A DNA stretch of 64,000 nucleotides from Streptomyces sp. DvalAA-43 (lineage in GTDB: Bacteria > Actinomycetota > Actinomycetes > Streptomycetales > Streptomycetaceae): contig NZ_FMBW01000095.1 of the NCBI RefSeq assembly GCF_900091725.1, positions 1 through 64,000 of the forward strand, given 5' to 3'. This document shows, piece by piece, positions 28,907-38,428 of the stretch (the first letter of the stretch is position 1; every line of letters begins with the position of its first letter). The notes under the pieces are model-generated. The model did not search any database and was not told the DNA's origin. It saw only the letters and a list, made by a program, of their open reading frames with translations. The translations under genes and the position numbers were made by a program.

Positions 28907-29851
28907 TCAGGCAGGTCCTGGCTCCGTGTGCGGCCAGGCTTTGAGGCGGCGGTCGATGCAGTCGGTGATGGCGGGAGCCACCGCTGTCATCTGAGGACGC
29001 CAGCCGGGGACGGCGTTGACCTCGCAAATGGTGTACGTGTCCTCGGAGGCGAACAGGAGGTCTACCCCGGCGATCGCGAGTCCCACGGCCCCGGCAGCCC
29101 GGACGGCCAGGTCCTCCGCCTCCGGATAGCGGCCCAGACACAGGGTGGCAGTGCCTCCCTGCCCGACGTTCGAGGTGAGACTACCGTCGCGGGAGGTACG
29201 GACCGCGGCGGCCACGGGTACGCCGTCGACCACGATCAGGCGCAGGTCCCGGCCGTGCGAGTGGGACACGTATTCCTGGAAGAGGTGCGGTGTCTCATGT
29301 GCCAGGGCGCCCGCCACTCCGTGCAGCAGATCTGCGTCGGGGGCGAGGAACACCTGCTTGCCCTTGTGGCCGGTGACCGATTTGACCACGCACGGCGTGT
29401 CGATGTGGCGGGTGCGTACGACGCCTTCCAGGGGGGCGGTCGCGTAAGAGAGAGTGTCGGGCACCGGCAGTCCGGCACGGGCCAGTTCCTGCAACTGCCA
29501 GATCTTGTTCCGGCACACGAGCTGCGCGTCCAGCGGGTTGAGGAGCGTGGCCCCCATGCGCTCCAGATGCCGCAGGAGGGTCACCTCTCGGTCGTAATGC
29601 ATCGAGCCGGGCATCTGACGCACGCACACGACCTTCGGGGCTGGAATATCCGCGCCGCCCAGCGTCCGCAGAATCAGCTTCCCCTCACGGACACCGAAGA
29701 CGAACTCGTCGGTGTGCCAGACGGCGAACCGAGGTCCGTGGAGCGCCACGAGCGCGTCGACCAGCTCGCGGGTCGCGCCTTGCAGCGGAACCGGACGCTC
29801 TCGTACCAGCAACCACACATCGACAGGTGACAGTAACGCCGCGCGCGCCAT
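28907..29851 (-). CDS. RimK-like ATP-grasp ligase
   Basis: The 314-residue protein has an ATP-grasp core: NPLDAQLVCRNKIWQLQELA leads into the central domain, TPCVVKSVTGHKGKQVFL carries the ATP-binding lysine and glycine loop, LFQEYV the adenine-contacting strand, and LRLIVVDGVPVAAAVRTS then AIAGVDLLFASEDTYTICEV with NAVPGW supplies the magnesium ligands (D, E, N). These enzymes join an amino acid to a carboxylate (RimK, LysX or CofF types). The acceptor is unknown; no amino-group-carrier or F420 gene is nearby. The start ATG 29849-29851 follows an AGGGGGG run. It is flanked on both sides by decayed genes. Confidence 0.88.
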   Translation of the reverse strand: MARAALLSPVDVWLLVRERPVPLQGATRELVDALVALHGPRFAVWHTDEFVFGVREGKLILRTLGGADIPAPKVVCVRQMPGSMHYDREVTLLRHLERMGATLLNPLDAQLVCRNKIWQLQELARAGLPVPDTLSYATAPLEGVVRTRHIDTPCVVKSVTGHKGKQVFLAPDADLLHGVAGALAHETPHLFQEYVSHSHGRDLRLIVVDGVPVAAAVRTSRDGSLTSNVGQGGTATLCLGRYPEAEDLAVRAAGAVGLAIAGVDLLFASEDTYTICEVNAVPGWRPQMTAVAPAITDCIDRRLKAWPHTEPGPA

Positions 29852-30045
29852 ACCTGCCCCCCTTTCCCGCCTCGGCACCAGGACGGTAGAAACTTATCCC
29901 GGCGGACGAGAGGCCATCACGAAGTCCTGCAGCTCCGCCAGGTCAACTCACGGCACGTTCTCCGAGCCGCTGTCAGAGCCGACGGTGTCGAGATCGCCAC
30001 GTCGGCGATTGCGGTGTCGGAGTCGGAGTCGGACAACGCTACAAC

Positions 30046-30309
30046 GTGGCCGTGATCGAGGTGCGCGGCGGCGTGGGCCGCCCGCCGATGCCGGAGACCG
30101 CGAGCGAAGCGATGCCGTCGGACGACGAAATCACCCACGTCCGCCGACTGGTGCAACGCGTCCGCCAGGACCTCGAAGACCTCACCGACGAGGACCGCTC
30201 CCAGATCCAGAAAGCGATCACGGTGGTCCGCCGCACCCGCACCGTCTCCCTCGGCATGCCCCGCATCCGCCAGCCACTGCCCGACCTGCGTCCCGGAAGA
30301 ACCGCATGA
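30046..30309 (+). pseudogene. C-terminal remnant of a transposon site-specific integrase (tentative)
   Basis: This 87-codon frame has a helical segment THVRRLVQRVRQDLEDLTDE, then IQKAITVVRRTRTVSLGMPR and IRQPLPDLRPG. It ends with TGA overlapping the ATG of the DUF6262 gene, as the second tyrosine recombinase does in Tn554-like TnpA/B/C units. The recombinase catalytic domain is not present upstream. Assignment rests mainly on the overlap and neighbour. Confidence 0.4.
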
Positions 30310-30829
30310 CCAACCCCATGGCCAACGGCCGCCGTGCCGACTCAGCCCGCCGCCGCGAACGCGTCCTCACCGCCCTCGACACCGCCCTGCGAGACAACCA
30401 GGACATCACCGTCTCCGGCCTCGCCCGCGCGGCACGCGTCGACCGCACCTTCCTCTACCGCCACCGTGACCTGCTCGAACGCGTCCATGCCGCCGCCATC
30501 ACCCCACCGCAAGACAAGAGGGGCGGATCGCGGCGGTCAGCCGAGTCTCAATGCAAACCGACCTGGCCAACGCGCTGGAGCGCAACAGCCGCTTGTCGTC
30601 CAGAGTGCGGCAACTGGAGAAGCGTCTGTCCGCCATACCCGGCGAGGCGGCCTGGACCGAATCCGGCCTCGGGGCTGCGACCGACATCGACCAGCTCCAG
30701 CGACGCATCACGATGCTCGACCAGGAACTCGTTGCCACACAAGGTCGACTCGACGAACGGACCGAAGAGCTGGAGGCCGCCCGCTCCGCCAACCGCGAGC
30801 TGACACGAGCCCTGAACCAACGCACGTGA
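30306..30829 (+). pseudogene. DUF6262 (Tn554 TnpC-like) protein, frameshifted
   Basis: The N-terminal half (RRERVLTALDTALRDNQDIT then VSGLARAARVDRTFLYRHRD) is the DNA-binding start of DUF6262 proteins that accompany tyrosine-recombinase transposons. Near 30520 the frame changes; the second half (MQTDLANALERNSRLSSRVR then QLEKRLSAIP, and the coiled-coil LDERTEELEAARSANRELTR) continues in the other frame to 30829. The gene is therefore broken. It starts by ATGA overlap with the upstream remnant. It marks a former Tn554-like insertion. Confidence 0.7.
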
Positions 30830-30904
30830 ACGGCCCGGACGAGCTCACGGAATCTTGGAAAGCTTCCCTGCCGCGGGTCCGAGGCTGAGGACCGGGGCCG
30901 ATCC

Positions 30905-31612
30905 TCAGATGGTGAACTGAGGCTGGTCCGGGCTGAGGTAGTACACGGCGGTCTGTTCGGCATGTGGGACGAGGAGCCCCTGCAGTTCCAGCGCTGCGGC
31001 CTTGAGGAGGTGGCCGTCGCGGGTGGTATGGAGGGTTTCGAGAACGAAGGCGACGTGGGTGGAGTCTTCGGTGACTCGGGTGCGGTGGGCGTCGCGGTGG
31101 TTCCAGTGGCGGGTCAGGACGCCGGTGGTATCCGTGTAGATGATCTCGCCGGGCTTAGGGTTCTCGACGGCCTCGGGCTCGCCAAGCGGGGTGAATTCCT
31201 CGGTGCCGTCGGCGTACCGGATGTCGACGTCACCGGTGACGTGGTCGAGATCGAAGGCGCCGGCGGGCAGGCCGTGCTGGACGGATACGGTGTTGTAGGA
31301 GTCGACGGCCGGGTTGATGCGCGGCAGGGTTCCCTTCTTCGTGAGGCGGCGGCCGAGCGCGTCGACGCTGGGGCGGATGCGGCGGGGGTTGGTGCCGAAG
31401 GAGCGGTAGGCGGTGTGCCACGCCTCGATCCTCGGGTCGGTCTCGTCGGCGGGCTGCCAGGTGCCATCGGCGAGCTGCTGCTCCAGGTCCTGAAGGGCGG
31501 TGGTGGTGGAGGGCCAGGACTCGTGGCCGCGGAGGCCGGTGGCGGTGACCACGGCGATGAGGGTGTCGGGGAAGGCGTCGGCGACGGCGGGGGCAATACG
31601 GAAGGCGGTCAT
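30905..31612 (-). CDS. B3/B4 tRNA-binding-domain protein
   Basis: This 235-residue protein matches the free-standing B3/B4 domain of phenylalanyl-tRNA synthetase beta subunits: the helix-strand block IEAWHTAYRSFGTNPRRIRP, then ALGRRLTKKGTLPRINPAVD and SVQHGLPAGAFDLDHVTGDV, with a C-terminal TTGVLTRHWNHRDAHRTRVT. Stand-alone copies are thought to edit or bind mischarged aminoacyl-tRNA or amino-acid-like ligands. The ATG at 31612 is used. It sits 44 bp after the PaiB-like gene on the same strand, so the two may be co-transcribed. Confidence 0.85.
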   Translation of the reverse strand: MTAFRIAPAVADAFPDTLIAVVTATGLRGHESWPSTTTALQDLEQQLADGTWQPADETDPRIEAWHTAYRSFGTNPRRIRPSVDALGRRLTKKGTLPRINPAVDSYNTVSVQHGLPAGAFDLDHVTGDVDIRYADGTEEFTPLGEPEAVENPKPGEIIYTDTTGVLTRHWNHRDAHRTRVTEDSTHVAFVLETLHTTRDGHLLKAAALELQGLLVPHAEQTAVYYLSPDQPQFTI

Positions 31613-31656
31613 GGAGGGCTCCGTTACTCGGTGCGTGTGGGCGTGCGGGGTGGGGG

Positions 31657-32303
31657 TTACGGCTTCCAGGGGCCGAGGCGGTCCAGGCGGCGGCGCTGAT
31701 GCCGTGCGGTGGGAACGTCGAGATCCTGTCCGCGTTCGGTGAGGCGGTCGGCGACGTCGGCCCGCTGTTCGACGGGCTTGTGGTCGTCGTACTTGGACTT
31801 CGCCCGCACGTCGGTGACCTGAAGGCGCAGGCCGCGGATGCCGGGCAGCATTCGGCCGTAGGGCGGCCGGTCGACAGCGACCAGGGCGTGATCGCCGTCG
31901 GGCTGGAAGTGGGCGAGCTGGCGGCGCAGCAGTTCGGCCTTGGCCTCGGGTCGTCGACCAGGTGGGCGTGGCAGGTGAACTGCACGGCCGCGTAGTAGCT
32001 GGTGGGGACGCCGTCGGTGGGCGGGATGTCCGGCTTGGCGCGCCAGGGGCCGGGGATGAAGGCGTAGTCGCCGATGACGGTGAAAGTGACGTTCGGGTCG
32101 TGCTCTATCACCTTCCAGACCGGGTTGGGCCGGGCGAGGTGGATCAGCAGGTCACCGTTGTCAGTGGTGAAGTGAGTGGGGACGACGGTGGGCGGCCGGC
32201 CGGGCGGGCCGTTGACACTGAGCTGTCCGAAGTCGTGGCCGGCGGCGATCCAGGTCTGCCATTCGGCCTCGTCCAGGGCGGCGTCCCAGGGTTGAATGAA
32301 CAT
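31657..32303 (-). pseudogene. PaiB-type FMN-binding protein, one frame break
   Basis: The N-terminal part (MFIQPWDAALDEAEWQTWIA, then FGQLSVNGPPGRPPTVVPTH and LLIHLARPNPVWKVIE) is a PaiB/FMN-binding split-barrel protein. After HAHLVDDP near 31949 the true continuation (EAKAELLRRQLAHFQPDGDH then PYGRMLPGIRGLRLQVTDVR, ending RLGPWKP) is in another frame to 31657. One missing base in the GGG at 31948-31950 explains it. The SD (AAGGAGAG) before the ATG at 32301-32303 is good. It is a recent frameshift or a sequencing error. PaiB relatives are annotated as negative regulators or FMN-binding enzymes. Confidence 0.75.
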
Positions 32304-32347
32304 GCTTCTCTCCTTGCGCGATCCATGGGTCGGGCCGCGCGGTGGGC

Positions 32348-33184
32348 TCAGGTCAGGGCGAGGAGGCTGACGGCTACGGCGGCGGCTCCGAGCCCGACCA
32401 ACTGGCCTCGGTGGATACGCTCGGCGAGCACGCTGCGGGCGAGCAGGACGGTGCCCGCCGGGTACAGGGCGGTGATGACGGCGACGACGGCGAGGTCCCC
32501 GCTGCGGGCGGCCATGAGGAACAGCAGGTTCGCCAGCGAGTCCAGCACACCCGCGGCAGCCGACACCGCGTAGGCGGGCCGTTCGGATCCCAGTCTGCGG
32601 AACATCAGCCCGGCCGCGGCCAGGGTGATGGCCGAGGAGACCGCGCGGCCCACGATCAGCGGTGCCACCCCGCTGTCGGATGGCGCCTGGTGCAGGAAGA
32701 CCAGCTGGAGCGCGATGGCCGCGCCGGCACCGAGGGCCAGCAGCAGGGCGGTACGCGGTGGCCGCGCCGACCCTGCGCCGTGACCGGCACTGACCATCAC
32801 CACCGCGGCCAGCGCGAGCGGCAGGCCCACCAGTCCCGCGACGCCCAGGTGCTCCCCCTGGAACAGGCCCACGCCGACGGGAAGTATGGCGGACACCAGC
32901 GCTGTCACGGGCGAGAGCACGTTCATGGGGCCGATCGCCAGGGTGCGGTAGAGCAGGGAGAACGCGGCAGCCGAGGCGACTCCGGACGCGGCACCCCAGC
33001 CGACGGCGCCGACACCGAACGAGGCACCGAGCACCGGCCACAGCATCAGCTCGACCGCGAGGGAAGCCGGGGCCGCGATCATCACGGTGCGCAGAACGTG
33101 GACCTTGCGGGCGCCGAGGCCGCCGAGGAAGTCGGCGCACCCGTAGGCCAGGGAGCTGCCCAGTGCCAGCAGCAGAGCGATCAC
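32348..33184 (-). CDS. DMT/EamA-family membrane transporter
   Basis: The protein of about 278 residues has ten predicted membrane segments in two EamA repeats (first from VIALLLALGSSLAYGCADFL; second from RTALLLALGAGAAIALQLVF), with the usual end GLGAAAVAVSLLAL. It is likely an exporter of small metabolites or amino acids at the cytoplasmic membrane. I place the start at GTG 33182-33184, behind AGGGGATG. It is divergently transcribed from the XRE-cupin regulator across 116 bp of repeats, which suggests that regulator controls it. Confidence 0.85.
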   Translation of the reverse strand: MIALLLALGSSLAYGCADFLGGLGARKVHVLRTVMIAAPASLAVELMLWPVLGASFGVGAVGWGAASGVASAAAFSLLYRTLAIGPMNVLSPVTALVSAILPVGVGLFQGEHLGVAGLVGLPLALAAVVMVSAGHGAGSARPPRTALLLALGAGAAIALQLVFLHQAPSDSGVAPLIVGRAVSSAITLAAAGLMFRRLGSERPAYAVSAAAGVLDSLANLLFLMAARSGDLAVVAVITALYPAGTVLLARSVLAERIHRGQLVGLGAAAVAVSLLALT

Positions 33185-33218
33185 GACACATCCCCTACTA
33201 TTCAGTGAAACGACCGAA

Positions 33219-33264
33219 CCGTACAACGGACCGACCGTCTCGTGTCAACCAACCGACCGTACGG
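33219..33264. promoter_or_regulatory. Repeat cluster in the divergent promoter, likely XRE-cupin operators
   Basis: The direct repeat ACCGACCGT occurs at 33230-33238 and 33252-33260, 22 bp apart (two helical turns). CCGTAC at 33219 and GTACGG at 33259 form an outer inverted repeat. Position between the exporter and regulator genes fits autoregulation and control of the exporter. Confidence 0.5.
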
Positions 33265-33300
33265 TGCATTCCAGTGGTCCACCTGCAAGGAAGTGATCGG

Positions 33301-33885
33301 ATGACCGAGACGGACGCGGCTCTGCGGACGCTCGCGCACAACGTCAGGGCGGCACGCACCCGCGCCGGGCTCTCCCTGGACGAACTCGGCCGACGGGCCA
33401 AGGTCAGCAAGGGCGCCCTGGTCGCGCTGGAGAAGGCGCAGGGGAACCCGAACTTCGCGACCCTGGTCCGGCTGGCCGATACCCTCGGCGTCTCCGTGTC
33501 CGCCCTCATGGAAGGGCGGACCGAGGGCCGTGTCCGCGTTGTGACCGCCGACACCATGATGCCGTTGTGGACCGGCGAGCAAGGCGGCGAAGCCCGGCTG
33601 ATGCTGACGACATCCGGCCCGGCCCCGGTCGAGGTCTGGCGGTGGCAGCTTCGGCCGGGCGAGGAATACCCCAGCCATCCCCACCAGGCCGGGGTCGTCG
33701 AGACCATCAGTGTCACCTCCGGCGGGATGACCCTGGTGGTCGACGGCGCCGAGCACTCCGTCGAAGCCGGGCAGACCGCTGCCTTCGACGGCGACTCCCC
33801 CCACGCCTACCGCGGTGTCGGCACCGAAACCTGCCACCTGATCATGACCGTCCACCTGCCGCCCGGCCCCGCCTCCACGGCCTGA
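33301..33885 (+). CDS. XRE-family regulator with C-terminal cupin sensor
   Basis: The 194-residue protein has an N-terminal helix-turn-helix (NVRAARTRAGLSLDELGRRA then KVSKGALVALEKAQGNPNF, about 14-53) and a C-terminal cupin (about 100-185: LRPGEEYPSHPHQAGVVETI, then VEAGQTAAFDGDSPHAYRGV). This architecture senses a small ligand and represses or activates a neighbouring transporter or catabolic gene. The ATG at 33301 follows AAGGAAG. The divergent DMT exporter is the likely target. Confidence 0.9.
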   Translation: MTETDAALRTLAHNVRAARTRAGLSLDELGRRAKVSKGALVALEKAQGNPNFATLVRLADTLGVSVSALMEGRTEGRVRVVTADTMMPLWTGEQGGEARLMLTTSGPAPVEVWRWQLRPGEEYPSHPHQAGVVETISVTSGGMTLVVDGAEHSVEAGQTAAFDGDSPHAYRGVGTETCHLIMTVHLPPGPASTA

Positions 33886-34060
33886 CACCCACAACGCAGG
33901 CCGATGGACACGCCTTACGAGCCGACTGCTCGTTGAGCGGCATTCGCCGACCACCCTGCTTCCCCCCTTCGGCCGCCTTCGACAACCAACCGTCGAGTCC
34001 GGGCTGAGCGCCCTGGCGGACCACCACACGGAACCACGCGCACTGGTCCGGACAGCCGGA

Positions 34061-36286
34061 TCAGCGGAGAGCATCCGCGAGGTCTGCCCGGGGCAGCAGG
34101 GCCAGTTCATCGGCGAAGCCGACCAGCAGAGCGCCGCCGTCGACGGAGGTCACGCTGTGCACCCGGTAGGGAAGGCGCAGGGCCCGGAGAATCCGGGTGT
34201 GGGTGTGCAGGTCCCAGGCGCGGACGGTGGCGTCGTCGCCACCGGTGACGGCGATGGTCCGGTCGTCGAGCGTGGTGAGGGCCAGGTCCGCGATCCGACG
34301 GCGGTGGCCGTACAGCGGCTCGCCGCGCTCCCGGCCCGTCGCCAGGTCCCAGACCCTCGGGTGCGGGTCGTACCCGGCGGCCGTGACGGCGACGGGCGTG
34401 CCGTCCACGAGGGCCGTCGCGACCCGCTCCACCGCGCGGGTGTGACCGTGGAGCGGCCGGCCGAGCGAGGTGCGGTCGGCCAGGCCCCAGATCCGGACGG
34501 CGCGGTCGGCGTGACCGGTGACGAGGGTGGTGTCGCCGCCGACCGCGATGGCGCCCAGCGCGCGCACGCCCCGGTCGTCGCCGGTGGCCAGGGGCGGTCC
34601 GGTCTCCTGCCGTGCGGCCAGGTCCCAGATCCGCACGGTTCCGGCCCGGGTGCCCACCAGGGCGAGGGTCCGGCCATCGACGACGACCGTCGCGAGGGCG
34701 GTCGGTTCCGTGTCCCGGCAGTCGAGCGGCGCCCCGAACGTCTCACGGGTCTCCAGATCGGCGATCCGCACGAGTCCGTCCCGTCCCGCGGTGAGCAGGA
34801 GGGTGCGCCCCTCCACGACGGCCGTGGCCATGCCCATGGCCAGGACGGCGCCGGTGTGTCCGGGCAGGGGCCGGGTGGCACGCGGACGGGCGAGGTCCCA
34901 GAGGTCGACCGTGCCGTCGTACCGGCCCGTGGCCACGACCGGTCGGCGGCCCACGGTGGCCGTGGCCAGCGCCGCGGTCTCCCGGCCCGGCCCGTCGAGG
35001 GCGTCGCCGCCGTGTCGATGTGCGGTGAGGTGCCACGTACGCAACTGGCCGTCGGAGGACCGGGCGACCACGACGGGCCGAGCGTCCACAGTGGTGAGCC
35101 CCACCTCGCGCACCGGCTGGTCATGGCCGGTGAACGCGTCGGCGAGCTGCGTGCCGGTGAGCGGGTCCCACACCCGGAGGGTGTTGTCCAAGCCTCCGGT
35201 GATGGCGAGGATGCGACCGTCGACGCGGGCGGTGGTGACCGCGCTGACGCGGTGGCCGTGGCCGGTGAGTGGGGTGCCGATCTGCCGGCCGGTGGCCAGG
35301 TCCCAGACACGGGCCGTGTGGTCCTCGCTCGCGGTGACGGCCAGGGTCCGGCCGTCACCGCAGGTGGTGGCCACCGCCAGGACCGGCGCGGAGTGGCCAC
35401 TCAGCGGCGGGCCGACCGGGCGGCCGCTGAGCAGGTCCCGGACCAGGACGTGAGGGTCGTACTCCCCCGCGGTGACGGCGACCGGGCGGCCGGCCACCCG
35501 CGCGGTCGCGACGGCGGTCACCCGGCCCCGGTGTCCCCCGACAGGCTCGGCGACCTCCCGGCCGGTCGCCGGGTCCCAGACCCGGACCAGCCCGTCCCAG
35601 CCGCCGACCAGGAGTGTCCTGCCGTCCACCTGCGCGGACGCCACCGCGGTGACGCAACCATGGGCCACGGCGAACGGCTCGCCCACCGGCTCGCCGGTGC
35701 TCAGGTCCCAGGACCGTACGGTGTCGTCGGGCCGCTGCCGGTCGGTGTTCCAGTGCCGGTCGCACGCTTCGTGGCCGGTCAGGACGAGTACCCGCCCGCC
35801 CGCCTCGACCGAGCCCAACACCCTGGCGTCCTGCGGGGGCTTGAACAGGTCCGCCGAGGCCCCGTCGAGCACGTCCAGGGCCCGTACCTCGCCGAACGGA
35901 CCGGCGTCCACGGCGACCAGACGCCCGTTCCGCACGGCCAACGCCGCATGCACGCCGTCGCAGCGCAGCACCCGCACGGTCCGCTCGTCGACGAGTCGTC
36001 CCGTCGCCCAGCCGACCCGCCAGGGCGCGGTCGGCTCCCCTGGCGGCGTGGCCGAAGCGAACCGTGCGGCCAGGCCGGGCCACCCGAAGCGGGCCGCCTC
36101 CAGGGACAGCAGCTGGGCCCGGCCCACGGTGTCGGCCCCGATGAGCCGCCGGGCCACCGAACGGTAGACGGTCTCCGTACGCCGCCCGGCCTCGTCTGCC
36201 GGAGGCGGAGCCGTACGCAGTACCTCGTCCGGATCGGCGCCGACCAGGCGGACCACGTCGGTCCACACCCCCTGCTCCTCTCCCAT
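34061..36286 (-). CDS. WD40-repeat beta-propeller protein
   Basis: The 741-residue protein has a helical N-terminal part (1-160) followed by about twelve WD40-like blades, recognisable by repeated VWDLATG...P.GH units (for example RVWDPATGREVAEPVGGHRG and RVWDLATGRQIGTPLTGHGH) alternating with VTAVATARVDGR. Twelve blades would form two propellers or an incomplete pair. No catalytic domain is visible. It is likely a cytosolic scaffold or sensor. The ATG at 36284-36286 lies 4 bp after the stop of the PQQ-type gene, so they form one operon and may assemble together. Confidence 0.85.
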   Translation of the reverse strand: MGEEQGVWTDVVRLVGADPDEVLRTAPPPADEAGRRTETVYRSVARRLIGADTVGRAQLLSLEAARFGWPGLAARFASATPPGEPTAPWRVGWATGRLVDERTVRVLRCDGVHAALAVRNGRLVAVDAGPFGEVRALDVLDGASADLFKPPQDARVLGSVEAGGRVLVLTGHEACDRHWNTDRQRPDDTVRSWDLSTGEPVGEPFAVAHGCVTAVASAQVDGRTLLVGGWDGLVRVWDPATGREVAEPVGGHRGRVTAVATARVAGRPVAVTAGEYDPHVLVRDLLSGRPVGPPLSGHSAPVLAVATTCGDGRTLAVTASEDHTARVWDLATGRQIGTPLTGHGHRVSAVTTARVDGRILAITGGLDNTLRVWDPLTGTQLADAFTGHDQPVREVGLTTVDARPVVVARSSDGQLRTWHLTAHRHGGDALDGPGRETAALATATVGRRPVVATGRYDGTVDLWDLARPRATRPLPGHTGAVLAMGMATAVVEGRTLLLTAGRDGLVRIADLETRETFGAPLDCRDTEPTALATVVVDGRTLALVGTRAGTVRIWDLAARQETGPPLATGDDRGVRALGAIAVGGDTTLVTGHADRAVRIWGLADRTSLGRPLHGHTRAVERVATALVDGTPVAVTAAGYDPHPRVWDLATGRERGEPLYGHRRRIADLALTTLDDRTIAVTGGDDATVRAWDLHTHTRILRALRLPYRVHSVTSVDGGALLVGFADELALLPRADLADALR

Positions 36287-36290
36287 CTGC

Positions 36291-38201
36291 TCAGACCCGC
36301 ATCCTGCGCCGCGCCCGGACGGGCTTGCGGCCTGTCTCGGCGTCCACCGCGAGCACCGTACCGGCGTGCGTGCCCACGTAGACGACCCCGTCGGCATGGA
36401 CGGGGCCGGTCCCTCGGCCATCCAGTGCGTGCCGCCACAGGACCACGCCCGTGCTCAGGCTGATCTTGAACAGCCCGCGGCCGTACTTGGTGCCGACGAT
36501 CCACCCGGACGAGCCGCAGATCGCCGGGGAGGAAGCACCGTAACGATCCGGCAGGTGCCAGAGGAGCCCGCCGTCGTTGCCGTCCATCGCGTACACGCCA
36601 CTGTGGCTGTCGCCCACGAAGACCAGGCCCTCGGCCAGCGCCGGGGTGCTGTCGACCACGCCGGCCGCCTGTGCGCCCCAACGCTGCTGGCCGGTGGCGG
36701 CGTCATAGGCGTACAGTCGGCCGGCGCCGGTGCCCGCGCAGACCATGCCTCCCGCGACACTCGGGGTGCAGCAGCTCAACTGGGCGGCGGTGGAGTCCTG
36801 GTGCCACAACTCCTCGCCGCTCACCGCGTCGAAGGCGGTCAACTGGGCCCGCGCGCCCTGCACATAGACGCGGCCGTCGGCGACCGCCGCCGCGGCGGCC
36901 GACCCGTCGGGCAGCCGCCGAGCCCAGCGTTCCTCGCCGGTCGCGGCGTCCAGCGCGCGGATCCGGGAGGCATCGCGCAGCAGGTTGGCCGGGTGGTGGA
37001 CGAGGTGGAGCAGGCCGTCGGCGACCACCGGGGCGCCCGAGTGGCCCACCCGCTGCCGCCAGCGCTCCTGCCCGTCCGCGGCGTCGAGCGCGTGCAGCAC
37101 GCCGGACTGGCCGACGACGTACACCGTCCCGTCGGCGACCGCCGGTGTCTCCTTCAGGGCGCCGACCGCGTCGAAGGACCAACGCGCCGCGCCCGTCACC
37201 GCGTCCAGCGCGTAGCAGCGGCCGTCGGAGCAGTTGACGTACACGGTGCCCGCGCAGACGACCGGAGCGGCCACGACAGCGTCCGGCAGCCGCACGCTCC
37301 ACGCCTCGAAGCCGGCCGGCAGTGTGCCCTTCGGATAGACACCGGTATGGGCCGGGCCCCCGCGGAACATGGCGGACGGTCCGCTGCCGGGCCGGGGCCC
37401 CGGCCCTGCGCCGGCAGTGGGAACGGCGTCCGAAACGGCCCGGGGCACGGTGTCCGGCACGGCCGGTGGCACCGCATCCGCCGAGCCGCCCTCGGCATCG
37501 CCGGGATTCCCCTCCGTCTCCACTTCCATCTCCGTCTCCGCCGCCGCACGGCCCTCGCCGACACCAGGGGCCGCACCCGCTGCCTCGCCCCACAGGCCCG
37601 GGTCCATGGCCTCCACCAGGTCGACCAGGGAACGCAGTTCGGTCAGGATCGTGTGGGAGTCGTCCTGCTCCCTGCGCGACCCTGGAGGCGCCGCGTAGAC
37701 GAGGTAGCCGCCCTCCACCTGCCACTGCAGCCAGCGGCGGTCGTCGGCGAGGTCACGCACGGCCGGGGTGAGGAGCCGCGCCGCCACCTCCGGGTCCACG
37801 CTCTCCACCACATGGTTGGCGTCGTAGGCCAGGTCACCGATCTCGTACAGATCACGGTCGGGGCGCTCGGTGACGAGCCGCTTCAGCAGCGGAACCATGG
37901 TGTCCACGGCCAGCGAGTGCCGGCTCACCGCGACCAGCGGGAGCACGGCCGGCAGTTGGACGAGGTATACGGTGCGGGTGGCCGAGGGGTCGTCGGTGAC
38001 ACAGTCGAAGACGCTGAACCAATGGCCGTCCAGGGTGCCACTCACGGCATCCAGGGCCCTCGCCTTCTCGGCATCGACACCGAGCGGCGCCGCGCACAAC
38101 TGCATGCGCTCGGGATGCCAGTCCGTGTACGTCCACCTGCGCTCCTTCGCCAGGCGACGCCGCGCTGCACTGTGATCCCGCTGATCCTTCTTCCTCGACA
38201 T
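36291..38201 (-). CDS. PQQ-like beta-propeller repeat protein
   Basis: The 636-residue protein has a non-repetitive N-terminal domain (about 1-210, including WTYTDWHPERMQLCAAPLGV), an acidic/proline linker, and a C-terminal propeller (about 290-620) of PQQ-type blades: GTVYVNCSDGRCYALDAVTG, LHALDAADGQERWRQRVG, IRALDAATGEERWARRLPDG, LYAYDAATGQQRWGAQAAG. No signal peptide is seen, which is unusual for PQQ enzymes, so it is likely a cytosolic structural propeller rather than a quinoprotein. A strong SD (GGGAGGG) precedes the ATG at 38199-38201. It is the first gene of the two-gene propeller operon. Confidence 0.85.
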   Translation of the reverse strand: MSRKKDQRDHSAARRRLAKERRWTYTDWHPERMQLCAAPLGVDAEKARALDAVSGTLDGHWFSVFDCVTDDPSATRTVYLVQLPAVLPLVAVSRHSLAVDTMVPLLKRLVTERPDRDLYEIGDLAYDANHVVESVDPEVAARLLTPAVRDLADDRRWLQWQVEGGYLVYAAPPGSRREQDDSHTILTELRSLVDLVEAMDPGLWGEAAGAAPGVGEGRAAAETEMEVETEGNPGDAEGGSADAVPPAVPDTVPRAVSDAVPTAGAGPGPRPGSGPSAMFRGGPAHTGVYPKGTLPAGFEAWSVRLPDAVVAAPVVCAGTVYVNCSDGRCYALDAVTGAARWSFDAVGALKETPAVADGTVYVVGQSGVLHALDAADGQERWRQRVGHSGAPVVADGLLHLVHHPANLLRDASRIRALDAATGEERWARRLPDGSAAAAAVADGRVYVQGARAQLTAFDAVSGEELWHQDSTAAQLSCCTPSVAGGMVCAGTGAGRLYAYDAATGQQRWGAQAAGVVDSTPALAEGLVFVGDSHSGVYAMDGNDGGLLWHLPDRYGASSPAICGSSGWIVGTKYGRGLFKISLSTGVVLWRHALDGRGTGPVHADGVVYVGTHAGTVLAVDAETGRKPVRARRRMRV

Positions 38202-38428
38202 GCCCTCCCCCTCCCAATGGCCCAGGGAGCCTACCTCGCCCCCAACTCCCTGAGTGGCAAGGGCGCCAGGCCTCACACCGGGTGACGCGTCGACCACGGT
38301 GATCCGGGCTGGCTGGTGACGGATGGCCAAGCGCACGGCATGCCGGGCCGGTTCGGCGGGACCGCAGTCAGTGGCCGGCCGAACCCATCGGTGCATGTCC
38401 CGACCACCACCTGACGGGACCAGCCGGT

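Noticed and set aside
31230..33191. 653-codon minus-strand frame covering PaiB-like and other genes
   Set aside because: It is a chance fusion of the first half of the PaiB-like gene with out-of-frame upstream and downstream sequence; separate genes with their own starts explain the region.
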